This document shows positions 1 to 7,780 of a stretch of DNA of 64,000 bases, piece after piece; positions within the stretch are counted from its first letter, which is position 1; each line of letters starts with the position of its first letter. The notes below the pieces were generated by a model, which worked only from the letters and a program-made list of their open reading frames with translations, was not told the DNA's origin and did no database searches. The stretch is taken from assembly GCF_018613755.1 (NCBI RefSeq), contig NZ_JAGGPP010000016.1, forward strand, positions 1 through 64,000, read 5' to 3'. A program made the position numbers and the translations under genes. Origin of the DNA: Arthrobacter sp. ISL-72. Its GTDB lineage: Bacteria; Actinomycetota; Actinomycetes; Actinomycetales; Micrococcaceae.

Positions 1-4
1 TCCG

Positions 5-1471
5 ATGACAGCCAACAACACAGCAGCAAACACCGCACCGGCCATGGCCGGTGCGGTGTTCGCCGCAGTAGATATCGGCGCCTCCTCCGGCAGGCTCATC
101 CTCGGCCGCGTCACGGCCGGCAGCGTCAAGCTCGAAACGATCCACCGGTTTCCGAACGGGGTGGTGGAGTCCGACGGCGGCCTGCGCTGGGATTTCGACG
201 CGCTGTTCGCCGAGGTGCTCACCGGCCTCGCGGCCGCGGCCCGCGTCGCGGGGGAACGCGGCGAAACCATCAGAAGCATAGGGATCGACACCTGGGCCGT
301 CGACTACGGCCTGGTCAACGCGGCCGGGGAGCTCACCGCCCAGCCTTTCAGCTACCGCGATGACCGGAGCCGCGCCGCCGTCGTCCGCGTCCACAGGAAG
401 CTGGACCCGGCACGGCTCTATGCGACCACCGGGCTGCAGTTCCTGCAGTTCAACACGATTTACCAGTTGGCGAGCGAACGTGACCTCGACGGGCTGCAGG
501 CGCTGCTCATCCCGGACCTGATCGCCTTCCTGCTCACGGGGCAGCGGCGCACTGAAGCCACCAACGCCTCCACCACCGGCCTCTTCGACGCCGTCGCGGG
601 GGAGTGGGCCGCCGGGTTCCTGGCTGCCCTGGATTTGCCTACAAAGCTGTTCCCGCCGCTGATCCAGCCGGGCAGCACGGTCGGTACCGTGCTGCCCGGC
701 ATCGCCGCCCGCACCGGACTGGCCGAAACAGTCAGGGTGGTGGCCGTCGGCTCGCACGACACCGCGTCCGCCGTCGCCGCCGTCCCCGCCAGCAGCGGTA
801 ACTTCGCCTACATCTCCTCCGGCACATGGTCGCTGGTGGGAGTCGAACTCAATCAACCGGTGCTCACCGAGGCGAGCCGCCAGGCGAACTTTACCAATGA
901 ACGCGGGGTGGATGGCACCATCCGGTACCTCCGCAACGTCGGCGGGCTGTGGCTGCTCAGCGAGTGCCAGCGCACCTGGGCGGACCAGGGGTACCGGCCT
1001 TCGCTGGGCGGACTGCTCGAAGCCGCCGCGGCGCTCCCGGCGGGCGGACCCCAGATCAATGCCGACGATCCCTACTTCATTGCCCCGGACAACATGCCCG
1101 AGCGGATCCGCGCCGCGGTGGGGAGCACGGGAGCCATCCTGGCCGACGATCCCGCGGCGATCACCCGCTGCATCCTGGACAGCCTGGCGGCCGGCTACGC
1201 CCGGACCATCGCCGACGCCGAGCGGCTCGCGAATGTGCAGGTGGAGGTGGTGCACATCGTGGGCGGCGGCTCGCAAAACCGGCTCCTGTGCCAGCTCACG
1301 GCCGATGCCACCGGGAAGCGCGTCATTGCCGGGCCGGTGGAGGCCACGGCACTGGGCAACGTCCTGGTCCAGGCCCGGGCCGCGGGCGTCGTCAGCGGCG
1401 GGCTCGGCGAGCTGAGGGCCCTCGTGCGCGGCTCGCAGCCCTTGGAGAGCTACCAGGCCGCGCTGGTCTGA
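5..1471 (+). CDS. rhaB: Rhamnulokinase (FGGY family carbohydrate kinase)
   Basis: Phosphorylates L-rhamnulose to L-rhamnulose-1-phosphate in cytoplasmic rhamnose catabolism. The 488-residue product has the expected FGGY length and layout: N-terminal phosphate loop DIGASSGR, a central GSHDTASA segment, SSGTWSLVG opening the second actin-like domain, and GGGSQNRLL near the C-terminus. The ATG at 5 is the first codon visible; an in-frame ATG at 44, directly before the conserved VFAAVDIG segment, is a good alternative because residues 1-13 are low-complexity. The family is clear; the L-rhamnulose specificity is inferred from overall similarity. Other rhamnose genes, if linked, lie left of the window. 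Confidence 0.88.
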   Translation: MTANNTAANTAPAMAGAVFAAVDIGASSGRLILGRVTAGSVKLETIHRFPNGVVESDGGLRWDFDALFAEVLTGLAAAARVAGERGETIRSIGIDTWAVDYGLVNAAGELTAQPFSYRDDRSRAAVVRVHRKLDPARLYATTGLQFLQFNTIYQLASERDLDGLQALLIPDLIAFLLTGQRRTEATNASTTGLFDAVAGEWAAGFLAALDLPTKLFPPLIQPGSTVGTVLPGIAARTGLAETVRVVAVGSHDTASAVAAVPASSGNFAYISSGTWSLVGVELNQPVLTEASRQANFTNERGVDGTIRYLRNVGGLWLLSECQRTWADQGYRPSLGGLLEAAAALPAGGPQINADDPYFIAPDNMPERIRAAVGSTGAILADDPAAITRCILDSLAAGYARTIADAERLANVQVEVVHIVGGGSQNRLLCQLTADATGKRVIAGPVEATALGNVLVQARAAGVVSGGLGELRALVRGSQPLESYQAALV

Positions 1472-1617
1472 GTGGCGGACTGTGTCCAGGAACGTCATCT
1501 CCGGCCGCACTTCGACACAGTCCTCAACCTGGCGTCGCGGCGGCTGGAAGCCGCTGTGCCTGCCTGACAGGATCAGCACACCCGCACATCAGCCCGCCGT
1601 CAGAGAACTGGAATCCC

Positions 1618-2625
1618 ATGCCTCTTTTCGACCTTCCGCTTGAGCAGCTCCGAAACTACACGTCCGGCGTCACCGCGCCGTCCGATCTTGATGCATTCTG
1701 GGACAGCACCATCGGTGAAGCCCGGAAGTACCCGCTGGGCGCCGTGTTCGAGCCCGTGGACAACTACCTCACCGTGATTGAGACCTTCGATGTCACATTC
1801 GCCGGCTTCGGCGGGTCCCCGGTAAAAGGCTGGCTGCACCTTCCGGCAAACCGCCCGGCGGATGAGCCGCTTCCCGTGGTCGTGCAGTACGCGGGCTATT
1901 CCGGCGGGCGCGCCCTGGCCAACCAGGACGCGAAGTGGGCGCAGGCCGGCTACGCGCATTTCATCATGGATACCCGCGGGCAGGGATACGGCGGCATCGT
2001 GGGGCACACCGCCGATCCGCATCCGTCCGCGGGCGATGTGGCGCATGCAGGGCTGATGACCCGGGGCGTCGGAAGCCGCGAGGACTACTATTACCGCCGG
2101 GTCTATGTGGACGCCTTCCGCGCCGTGGAGGCCGCGCAGGCGCATCCCGCCGTCGACGCCTCCCGGGTTGTGGTGGCGGGCATCAGCCAGGGCGGCGGCA
2201 TCACGGTCGCCGTGGCGGGACTTGCTGCCGGAAGGCTCGACGGCGTGATCGCCGCGCTGCCGGATGTCCCCTTCCTCCAGGACTTCCCCCGCGCCATCGA
2301 CATCACGCCGCGCGGGCCGTACCCCGAAATCGCCGCCTTCCTGGCCCGGCACCGCGACCGTTACGAGCCCATCCTCGCCGTGCTGAACTACTTCGACGGG
2401 GTCAACCTCGGCAGCGCGGCCACCGTTCCGGCGCTGTTCTCAGCTGCGCAGATGGACGATATCTGCCCGCCGTCGACGGTGTTCGCGAGCTTCAACGCCT
2501 ACGGGACCAGGGCCGGCGGCGGAGTGTCCAAGGACATCGAGGTGTACCGCTTCAACAACCATGAGGGCGGCCAGGAGCACCAGTGGAACAGGCAGCTGGA
2601 GTTCCTGCGCAAGCTGCTCGGCTGA
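1618..2625 (+). CDS. CE7 family acetylxylan esterase / cephalosporin-C deacetylase
   Basis: Serine esterase that removes acetyl groups from xylo-oligosaccharides or similar acetylated sugars. The 335-residue alpha/beta hydrolase begins MPLFDLPLEQL and has the family FWD segment near residue 27. The nucleophile is Ser190 in GISQGG, with the likely acid Asp280/281 (MDDICPP) and base His315 (NNHEGGQ). CE7 length is typically 320-335. The ATG at 1618 is chosen because the family N-terminus begins exactly there, although the reading frame is open far upstream inside rhaB. It lies 146 bp after rhaB on the same strand. The lack of a signal peptide suggests action on imported acetylated oligosaccharides. 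Confidence 0.85.
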   Translation: MPLFDLPLEQLRNYTSGVTAPSDLDAFWDSTIGEARKYPLGAVFEPVDNYLTVIETFDVTFAGFGGSPVKGWLHLPANRPADEPLPVVVQYAGYSGGRALANQDAKWAQAGYAHFIMDTRGQGYGGIVGHTADPHPSAGDVAHAGLMTRGVGSREDYYYRRVYVDAFRAVEAAQAHPAVDASRVVVAGISQGGGITVAVAGLAAGRLDGVIAALPDVPFLQDFPRAIDITPRGPYPEIAAFLARHRDRYEPILAVLNYFDGVNLGSAATVPALFSAAQMDDICPPSTVFASFNAYGTRAGGGVSKDIEVYRFNNHEGGQEHQWNRQLEFLRKLLG

Positions 2626-2671
2626 CGCTGCTCGGCTGACGGCCGGGGGACTTTCCATCAGCCCCAAACCA

Positions 2672-2726
2672 GCGCGAACGGACAGTTGAGACCCCGCAGG
2701 AAGGGGCCTCAAGTGTCCGTTCGCGC
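2672..2726. repeat. Palindromic element, family A (copy 1)
   Basis: Inverted repeat with arms at 2672-2693 and 2705-2726 (GCGCGAACGGAC... and ...GTCCGTTCGCGC), about two mismatches between arms, and an 11-nt loop. The same arm recurs near 35.8, 38.6, 42.6 and 57.9 kb. Here it separates the esterase gene from the DAHP synthase leader. A terminator or REP-like role is possible, but there is no U-tract. Confidence 0.8.
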
Positions 2727-2735
2727 AGGGACGAT

Positions 2736-2765
2736 TTGCGGACCGGGCGATCCTGCGGTTATGGT
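2736..2765 (+). promoter_or_regulatory. Candidate promoter for the DAHP synthase leader
   Basis: TTGCGG at 2736-2741 and TATGGT at 2760-2765 (TANNNT type) are spaced 18 bp. Initiation about 7 nt downstream would start the RNA at or just before the leader-peptide ATG at 2773, making the leader leaderless. Inferred from sequence only. Confidence 0.4.
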
Positions 2766-2772
2766 CGTGGCT

Positions 2773-2832
2773 ATGACTAACCGTTGGTATGCGTATTTTT
2801 CGTTGGCTCTGGAGGGGCCTGCGTCTAACTGA
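2773..2832 (+). CDS. Aromatic amino acid leader peptide of DAHP synthase
   Basis: Nineteen-codon ORF encoding MTNRWYAYFSLALEGPASN, with Trp, Tyr, Tyr and Phe among residues 5-9, located 120 bp before the DAHP synthase gene. Clusters of codons for the pathway end-products are the hallmark of ribosome-mediated attenuation leaders. Codons 11-15 lie in the 5' arm of a strong hairpin (2802-2815 with 2848-2861), which is followed at once by a second hairpin (2862-2885). Slow decoding of the WYAYF run would change which structures form. No Shine-Dalgarno is visible; it is probably translated leaderless from the promoter just upstream. Confidence 0.75.
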   Translation: MTNRWYAYFSLALEGPASN

Positions 2833-2885
2833 CACGCATCCAACTTTCCTTCAGAGCCAACAGGGCAGAGATCATTCTCTGCCCT
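2802..2885 (+). promoter_or_regulatory. Attenuator-like double hairpin before DAHP synthase
   Basis: Stem 1 pairs GTTGGCTCTG (2802-2811) with CAGAGCCAAC (2852-2861) and extends inward to 2815/2848 with one G-U pair. Stem 2 is a perfect 10-bp hairpin, AGGGCAGAGA (2862-2871) with TCTCTGCCCT (2876-2885), loop TCAT. Stem 2 resembles a terminator without a clear U-tract, as is common in actinobacteria. Stem 1 overlaps the second half of the leader ORF, so it can form only when the ribosome pauses early or has left. The exact switching logic is inference, because the two stems abut rather than overlap. Confidence 0.65.
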
Positions 2886-2952
2886 TCGCCATTTCTCCGG
2901 CGGGTTCTGATCTGGGCCCGCTCCGCACCCATCCGGAACAGGACCCGCACCC

Positions 2953-4107
2953 ATGAGCACCGCAGCAGCCACCGAAACACAGCCTTCCGCTTCACTGGAA
3001 AACCCTGCCTCCACGCAGAAATCAACATCCAACCTGCGCGTCAGTGAATTCCAGGCGCTGCCGTCGCCCCAGGACATGATCGCGGAACTGCCGCTGGACG
3101 CCCGGGTGGCAGACGTCGTCGAACGCGGCAGGGACGAAGTCCGGGCCGTCATGGACGGCGTGGATGACCGGCTGCTGGTGATCGTGGGACCCTGCTCCAT
3201 CCATGACCCCAAGGCCGGCCTGGAATACGCCCGCAGGCTGGTGAGCCAGGCGGAGAAGCACAAGGAAGACCTGCTGATCGTCATGCGGACCTACTTCGAA
3301 AAGCCCCGCACCACGGTGGGCTGGAAGGGCCTCATCAACGATCCGCACCTGGACGGCAGCCACGACATTGCCACCGGGCTGCGGGCAGCGCGCCACTTCC
3401 TGAAGCAGGTCACGTCGCTGGGCCTGCCCACCGCCACGGAATTCCTCGAACCCGTCAGCCCCCAGTACATGGCCGACCTCGTCTCGTGGGGTGCCATCGG
3501 CGCCCGCACCACCGAAAGCCAGATCCACCGCCAGCTGGCGTCCGGGCTGTCCATGCCCATCGGGTTCAAGAACGGGACCGACGGCGACCTCCAGGTTGCC
3601 GTTGACGCCTGCAGCGCCGCCGCGGCGTCCCAGGCATTCCTGGGGATCGACGGCGACGGCCGCGCCTCGCTCGTGGCCACGGCCGGCAACCCGGACACCC
3701 ACGTGATCCTCCGCGGCGGACGCAAGGGCCCCAACTACTCCGCGGCCGACGTCGAAGCGGCCTCCGCAAAGCTCGCTGCCAAGCAGCTCAACCCCAGGCT
3801 GATTGTGGACGCGAGCCACGCCAACAGTGGCAAGAGCCACCACCGGCAGGCCGAGGTGGCCCTGGAGATCGGCGCCCAGCTGGAGGACGGCGGGACCGCT
3901 GCCTCGGCGATTGCCGGCGTCATGCTGGAGAGCTTCCTGGTGGGCGGGGCGCAGAACCTCGACGTGGCCGAACACGCTGCCGGCACCGCCCAGCTGGTGT
4001 ACGGCCAGAGCGTGACGGATGCCTGCATGGAGTGGGACGTCACGGCATCCGTGCTGGCCCAGCTGGCAGCGTCCGCCCGGAAACGCCGGGGTGTCCTGGA
4101 AGGCTAG
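2953..4107 (+). CDS. 3-deoxy-7-phosphoheptulonate (DAHP) synthase, class I
   Basis: Condenses phosphoenolpyruvate and erythrose-4-phosphate, the first step of the shikimate pathway. The 384-residue protein is of the AroF/G/H type: VGPCSIHDP near residue 78, RTYFEKPRTTVGWKGL near 115, GFKNGTDGD near 200, and the metal-site DASHANSGK near 280. A non-conserved 28-residue N-terminus precedes the catalytic barrel. ATG 2953 has only a weak AGGA upstream. The leader peptide rich in Trp, Tyr and Phe codons suggests transcriptional attenuation by aromatic amino acid supply in addition to any enzyme feedback. Confidence 0.93.
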   Translation: MSTAAATETQPSASLENPASTQKSTSNLRVSEFQALPSPQDMIAELPLDARVADVVERGRDEVRAVMDGVDDRLLVIVGPCSIHDPKAGLEYARRLVSQAEKHKEDLLIVMRTYFEKPRTTVGWKGLINDPHLDGSHDIATGLRAARHFLKQVTSLGLPTATEFLEPVSPQYMADLVSWGAIGARTTESQIHRQLASGLSMPIGFKNGTDGDLQVAVDACSAAAASQAFLGIDGDGRASLVATAGNPDTHVILRGGRKGPNYSAADVEAASAKLAAKQLNPRLIVDASHANSGKSHHRQAEVALEIGAQLEDGGTAASAIAGVMLESFLVGGAQNLDVAEHAAGTAQLVYGQSVTDACMEWDVTASVLAQLAASARKRRGVLEG

Positions 4108-4275
4108 ATCCGCAAGGACCAAGCCGAAACTGGTTACACGGAATCACTTTCACTGTGGCACCAGGAGCCACTAGAGTAACTAGCACAGGGTAGGTTGATG
4201 GCTCAGCATCGGCACACCCCAATGGGGTTTCAATGGGGTCGCCTTTATCAGCTGTTAACTAAAGGAATAAGGGAA

Positions 4276-4488
4276 ATGTCCGCAGAGTCGAACTTCTCGA
4301 ACGCTCAGTTCTTGACTGTGGCCGAAGTGGCCGAGCTCATGCGCGTTTCCAAGATGACCGTGTATCGCCTTGTCCATTCCGGAGAGATGCCGGCCGTCCG
4401 CTTCGGGCGGTCCTTCCGGGTGCCGGAGGCCGCCGTCGAACAGTACGTCAAGGGTGCTGTTGTGGAAGGCCAGTCGGACACCGCCTGA
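4276..4488 (+). CDS. bldC: BldC-family MerR-like DNA-binding protein
   Basis: A 70-residue protein that is essentially one winged helix-turn-helix: LTVAEVAELMRVSKMTVYRLVHSGEMPAVRFGRSFRVPEAAVEQYV. Length and sequence match actinobacterial BldC, a small head-to-tail oligomerising DNA-binding protein. ATG 4276 follows AAGGAATAAGGGAA, a good ribosome-binding context; the upstream in-frame ATG at 4195 would add 27 non-conserved residues and is not favoured. Followed by bS22, an order also known in mycobacteria. Its regulon in this organism cannot be read from the window. Confidence 0.9.
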   Translation: MSAESNFSNAQFLTVAEVAELMRVSKMTVYRLVHSGEMPAVRFGRSFRVPEAAVEQYVKGAVVEGQSDTA

Positions 4489-4678
4489 ACTACCTCAAGG
4501 CCGCCGCTGAGGGGTCGCCTTCAGGCGGGCGGTCAGTGGGTGCGCCGGATAAGCGGTACCCTGTTAGGGAACGTTTTTCGTTATTGTAAGAATCTGTCAG
4601 TTAGTTGTTTAGTCTGTTGCTTAGTCCACGGACCTCTTCCATCAGACAGGTACTCCATCTAGTTTGTAAGGAACTTTC

Positions 4679-4777
4679 GTGGGTTCAGTTATTAAGAAGC
4701 GTCGCAAGCGTATGGCCAAGAAGAAGCACCGCAAGTTGCTTCGTAAGACCCGTCACCAGCGCCGTAACAAGAAGTAG
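4679..4777 (+). CDS. 30S ribosomal protein bS22 (AURKAIP1/COX24 domain)
   Basis: Thirty-two-residue, extremely basic protein starting MGSVIKKRRKRM and ending RRNKK. It matches the small actinobacterial ribosomal protein bS22, seen in mycobacterial ribosome structures near the decoding region. The start is GTG 4679, preceded by TAAGGAAC about 6 nt upstream. It lies 190 bp downstream of bldC and is followed by a clear terminator at 4799-4834. It is easily missed because of its size. Confidence 0.92.
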   Translation: MGSVIKKRRKRMAKKKHRKLLRKTRHQRRNKK

Positions 4778-4798
4778 AGATACTTCGCACAGCGTGAG

Positions 4799-4834
4799 AT
4801 GCCCGTTGCCTTCCAGGCAGCGGGCATTTTCGTT
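4799..4834 (+). terminator. Rho-independent terminator after bS22
   Basis: ATGCCCGTTGCC (4799-4810) pairs with GGCAGCGGGCAT (4816-4827), with one G-T pair and a TTCCA loop, followed by TTTCGTTT. It sits 21 bp after the bS22 stop codon. Confidence 0.85.
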
Positions 4835-4870
4835 TCCTGCTTGTGCGCGAAGGCTAGTTCCGACGCCGGC

Positions 4871-5689
4871 TTAGACGGTGGGGCCGCGGAAGCGGGTGAA
4901 ACCGCGCCACAGGCCGTAGACAGCCCCGCCCACGGTGGCGGCTTTCAATCCAAGCGTGGCGGCGCGGCGTCCTGAGCGGAAGTCGTACACCGGCCAGTTG
5001 TTGTCCCGGGCGTGGCGGCGAAGCCGGGCGTCGGGGTTGATGGCCACGGGATGGCCCACCAGGCTGAGCAGCGGAATGTCATTGTGGGAGTCGCTGTAGG
5101 CCCAGCAGCGGCGAAGGTCGAGGTCCTCGGCGTCGGCGATGCCCTGGACCGCCACCGCCTTGGCCTGGCCGTGCAGGATGTCGCCCACCAGCCGGCCGGT
5201 GTAGGCGCCGTCCTGCACCTCGCCCACGGTTCCCAGCGCGCCGGTCAGGCCCAGACGGGTGGAAATCACGGTGGCCACCTCGATGGGGGTGGCCGTCACC
5301 AGCCACACCATGCGTCCGACGCGGAGGTGCTGCTGGGCCAATGCCTTGGCGCCGGGCCAGATCCTGGACTCGATCATTTCGTCAAAGACTTCTTCGCCGA
5401 GTGCTTTGATGTCCTCCACGGTAATGCCGGCGGCCAGCGTCAACGCCGAGTCCCGGACGGCGTGGACATCGTCCATGTTCTCGCCGCGGAGGATGAACTT
5501 GAACTGCTTCCAGGCCATCCCGGCTGCCTGCGGCAGGGTGAACGCACCCCGCTGGTGCATTTTCCGGGCCACATGGAAGAGGCTGGCGCCCTTCATGAGG
5601 GTGTTGTCGACGTCGAAGAAGGCGGCTTCGCCGTGCTGTGACACGCCGGCCGGATGCCGGACTACGGCGACGTACTTCTCCTCGGGCAT
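4871..5689 (-). CDS. HAD-IB family (SerB-like) hydrolase
   Basis: Probable cytoplasmic phosphatase of 272 residues. Motif I is FFDVDNTLMKG (residues 24-34), motif II is VTATP (around 136), and motif III is YSDSHNDIPLL (around 200) with the acidic pair. The C1 cap-type spacing fits HAD subfamily IB, which includes phosphoserine phosphatase and the mycobacterial SerB1 relatives. The C-terminal segment after residue 235 is basic and may lie along the membrane. It is divergent from the glutaredoxin gene 71 bp away, a neighbourhood also seen in Mycobacterium tuberculosis (Rv0505c/Rv0508). The substrate is unknown. Confidence 0.85.
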   Translation of the reverse strand: MPEEKYVAVVRHPAGVSQHGEAAFFDVDNTLMKGASLFHVARKMHQRGAFTLPQAAGMAWKQFKFILRGENMDDVHAVRDSALTLAAGITVEDIKALGEEVFDEMIESRIWPGAKALAQQHLRVGRMVWLVTATPIEVATVISTRLGLTGALGTVGEVQDGAYTGRLVGDILHGQAKAVAVQGIADAEDLDLRRCWAYSDSHNDIPLLSLVGHPVAINPDARLRRHARDNNWPVYDFRSGRRAATLGLKAATVGGAVYGLWRGFTRFRGPTV

Positions 5690-5760
5690 GACTTGAGTCT
5701 AGTCAATGCCCGGCCGGGGTGCCGTCGCGGCGGGGCGGCGGCTCGGGCTACGGTTGAAGC

Positions 5761-6015
5761 ATGGCAAAACCCGACGTCGTCCTCATCACCAAAGCTGACT
5801 GCCACCTCTGCGAGGCGGCCCGCGCCGCCGTCGGACGGGTGACGGCCGCACTGGGACTGGAGTGGACAGAACAACAGGTGGACGACCAGCCGGAGCTGCG
5901 TGAGCGCTACGCCGAAGAGATCCCCGTGGTGCTGGTGGACGGAATCCAGCGTGACTTCTGGAAGATCGACGAAACCCGCCTGGACCGGATCCTGCGCCAG
6001 GCCGTGGCCAAGTAG
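5761..6015 (+). CDS. Glutaredoxin-like protein (DUF836)
   Basis: Eighty-four-residue thioredoxin-fold protein with a CHLC redox motif at residues 14-17 and the cis-proline IPVV loop around 54-57. It belongs to the short glutaredoxin-like family often found beside hemA or rex in actinobacteria. The thiol partner could be mycothiol or thioredoxin; the sequence does not decide. ATG 5761 is preceded by a modest purine stretch. It lies 78 bp upstream of rex on the same strand and is probably co-transcribed. Confidence 0.85.
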   Translation: MAKPDVVLITKADCHLCEAARAAVGRVTAALGLEWTEQQVDDQPELRERYAEEIPVVLVDGIQRDFWKIDETRLDRILRQAVAK

Positions 6016-6093
6016 CCGCCGTGACTCACGCTTTGTTGGCAGTACGGACGGGGCTCTAGAGTGGACTCACAACGCGACGCAATGGAGCAGATA

Positions 6094-6789
6094 GTGACTT
6101 CGCTGGATTCATCCCCCGAGGCTGTCCATGGGGAAAGCGGAACTGCGGCCAAGCAGATTCCGCCCGCGGCCGTGGCACGGCTGACCATCTACTTGCGCGC
6201 CCTCACCACCATGCTGGCCGAAGGCGTTGAACGCGTTTCCTCCGAATCACTGGCTGAAGCCTCGGGCGTGAGTTCCTCCACGCTGCGGAAGGATCTCTCG
6301 CACGTCGGTTCGTACGGAACACGCGGTGTCGGGTACGAAGTGGCGTACCTCAGCCGCAACATTTCAGCGGCCCTCGGGCTCACCCGCGACTGGAAAGTGG
6401 CAATCGTAGGCGCCGGTAACCTGGGCAAGGCCCTCGCCCGGTATGGCGGCTTTGAATCCCGCGGGTTCGACGTCGTGGCCATTTTTGATGCGGACCAGAT
6501 GGTGGTGGGCAACGAGGTCGGCTGGCTGCGGGTCAGCGACGTCGCGGACCTGGAACCGGTCCTGCAGCGCACCGGCGCCAACATGGTGGTTCTGGCCCTG
6601 CCGGCTGCGGTGGCGCAGGCTGTCTGCGACCGCGTCATCGCCGCCGGAGTCCACAGCATCCTCAGCTTTGCGCCCGTCATGCTGCAGGTGCCGCCGGACG
6701 TGAACCTGCGCAAGGTGGACATGGCCACCGAACTGCAGATCCTGGCCTACCACGCCCAGCGGACCCAACTGCCGGGCGCCGGCGAATAA
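6094..6789 (+). CDS. rex: Redox-sensing transcriptional repressor Rex
   Basis: Dimeric repressor that senses NADH/NAD+ and controls respiratory genes. The N-terminal winged helix includes SLAEASGVSSSTLRKDLSHVGSYGTRGVGYEV; the C-terminal Rossmann domain has VGAGNLGKAL and ends in the swapped helix LQILAYHAQRTQL. GTG 6094 is chosen because GGAG lies 6 nt upstream; GTG 6061 in the same frame would add 11 residues and has no ribosome site. In Streptomyces rex precedes hemA; here the next genes are unrelated membrane proteins on the other strand, so the usual rex-hemA linkage is absent. Confidence 0.92.
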   Translation: MTSLDSSPEAVHGESGTAAKQIPPAAVARLTIYLRALTTMLAEGVERVSSESLAEASGVSSSTLRKDLSHVGSYGTRGVGYEVAYLSRNISAALGLTRDWKVAIVGAGNLGKALARYGGFESRGFDVVAIFDADQMVVGNEVGWLRVSDVADLEPVLQRTGANMVVLALPAAVAQAVCDRVIAAGVHSILSFAPVMLQVPPDVNLRKVDMATELQILAYHAQRTQLPGAGE

Positions 6790-6819
6790 CCAGGGGCTTT
6801 GTAGTTAGCGGGCCCGGCT

Positions 6820-7488
6820 TTAGTGGGTGTACGGGAAGCCCGGCTGCGCGGAGGGGTTGCCGAACGGCCGGAACCTGCCGAAGTAGGGCGCTGCGCCGGG
6901 GAGGTACAGCAGCACCACCGCAGCCGCCCCCGCGAGGATGGATGGAGTGCCTAGGCCCATCTGGAAAATGCCCAGCAAGGAGAACGCGGCGAAGATGGTG
7001 CCAAGGATCCGCGCCCAGTTCCGGCCCTTCCTGATGTTGAAGGCGACCAGCGCGTAGAGCAGTACGCCGATGGCAGCGATCAGCATCACCATGCCCACCA
7101 CGATGCCCTTGAGGGCCTCGAAATCAACGTCTGCCCCGCTGGTGGCCAGCCGGGCATCGAACTGGCTGCGCATGGCCGGGTCGTCGATTGAACCGATGGA
7201 GAGGAATACCGAGCCCACCCAGAGGAGACACGCGATGATCAACAGCCAGAAGGAGATGTTCACCAGCGGGGGAGCGGCGATACCGGCGGCCGAACTCCGC
7301 TGCTGGGGCAGTTCCGAGGGATAGACGAGGTACTGCGGCTGGCTGAACTGCTGCGGTTGGCTGAACTGCTGCGGTTGCGAATACTGCGGCTGGCCGAACT
7401 GGGACGTATGGCCGTAATGCGGTGCCTGTGCGTACTGGGGAGCCGGCGGCTCGTTGGGGGACGACGGCGGGACAGGCGGAGTGCTCAT
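6820..7488 (-). CDS. Pro/Gln-rich four-helix membrane protein (paralogue 1)
   Basis: A 222-residue protein of unknown function. Residues 1-75 are disordered and rich in Pro, Gln, Tyr and Ser (QFSQPQ repeats). About four hydrophobic segments follow, including ISFWLLIIACLLWVGSVFL, a helix around GIVVGMVMLIAAIGVLLYALVAF and two near the end, plus a conserved NIRKGRNWARILGT loop. ATG at 7488 has AAAGGA 7 nt upstream; an upstream in-frame extension is not supported. It is a close paralogue of the gene at 7781-8641, same orientation, with similar promoter DNA, so this is a tandem duplication. No function is claimed. Confidence 0.75.
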   Translation of the reverse strand: MSTPPVPPSSPNEPPAPQYAQAPHYGHTSQFGQPQYSQPQQFSQPQQFSQPQYLVYPSELPQQRSSAAGIAAPPLVNISFWLLIIACLLWVGSVFLSIGSIDDPAMRSQFDARLATSGADVDFEALKGIVVGMVMLIAAIGVLLYALVAFNIRKGRNWARILGTIFAAFSLLGIFQMGLGTPSILAGAAAVVLLYLPGAAPYFGRFRPFGNPSAQPGFPYTH

Positions 7489-7672
7489 GGTGATCCTTTG
7501 CGAGTCGGCTACTGAGTAATCGGCTACCGGGATCAGCCACGTCATCCTGCCCCCAGTGTGATTGTGGTAACACGGTACCGTGCACACGGGCTTCCGGGGA
7601 TGGTTTTGCGCCTCAATTTCGGCTCAAGAGAGGGGGGACAAAAGGAACGGAAAAAGCACTGCGGGAAACGTG

Positions 7673-7749
7673 CAGCGGGCGCGGACTCCGGAGGCCGGCG
7701 GCATGTTGCGCCGACGGCGTCCTGAGTCCACGCCCGCTGGCTGTGGAAA
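7673..7749. other. Large inverted repeat between tandem paralogues
   Basis: Arms 7673-7688 and 7734-7749 (CAGCGGGCG... and ...CGCCCGCTG) pair over 16 bp with one mismatch around a 45-nt loop. It lies between the two membrane-protein genes and could attenuate or terminate transcription coming from 7781. There is no immediate U-tract. Confidence 0.5.
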
Positions 7750-7780
7750 GGCTTGCTGTGGAACGTGAAGGGAGTAGGGC

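Noticed and set aside
4195..4275. Longer N-terminus for BldC from ATG 4195
   Set aside because: The 27 added residues are not BldC-like and the later ATG has the better ribosome site and the family length.
6016..6060. Rex box upstream of rex
   Set aside because: CGTGACTCACG is palindromic but too short and unlike the TGTGAA-N6-TTCACA form; no autoregulatory site is claimed.
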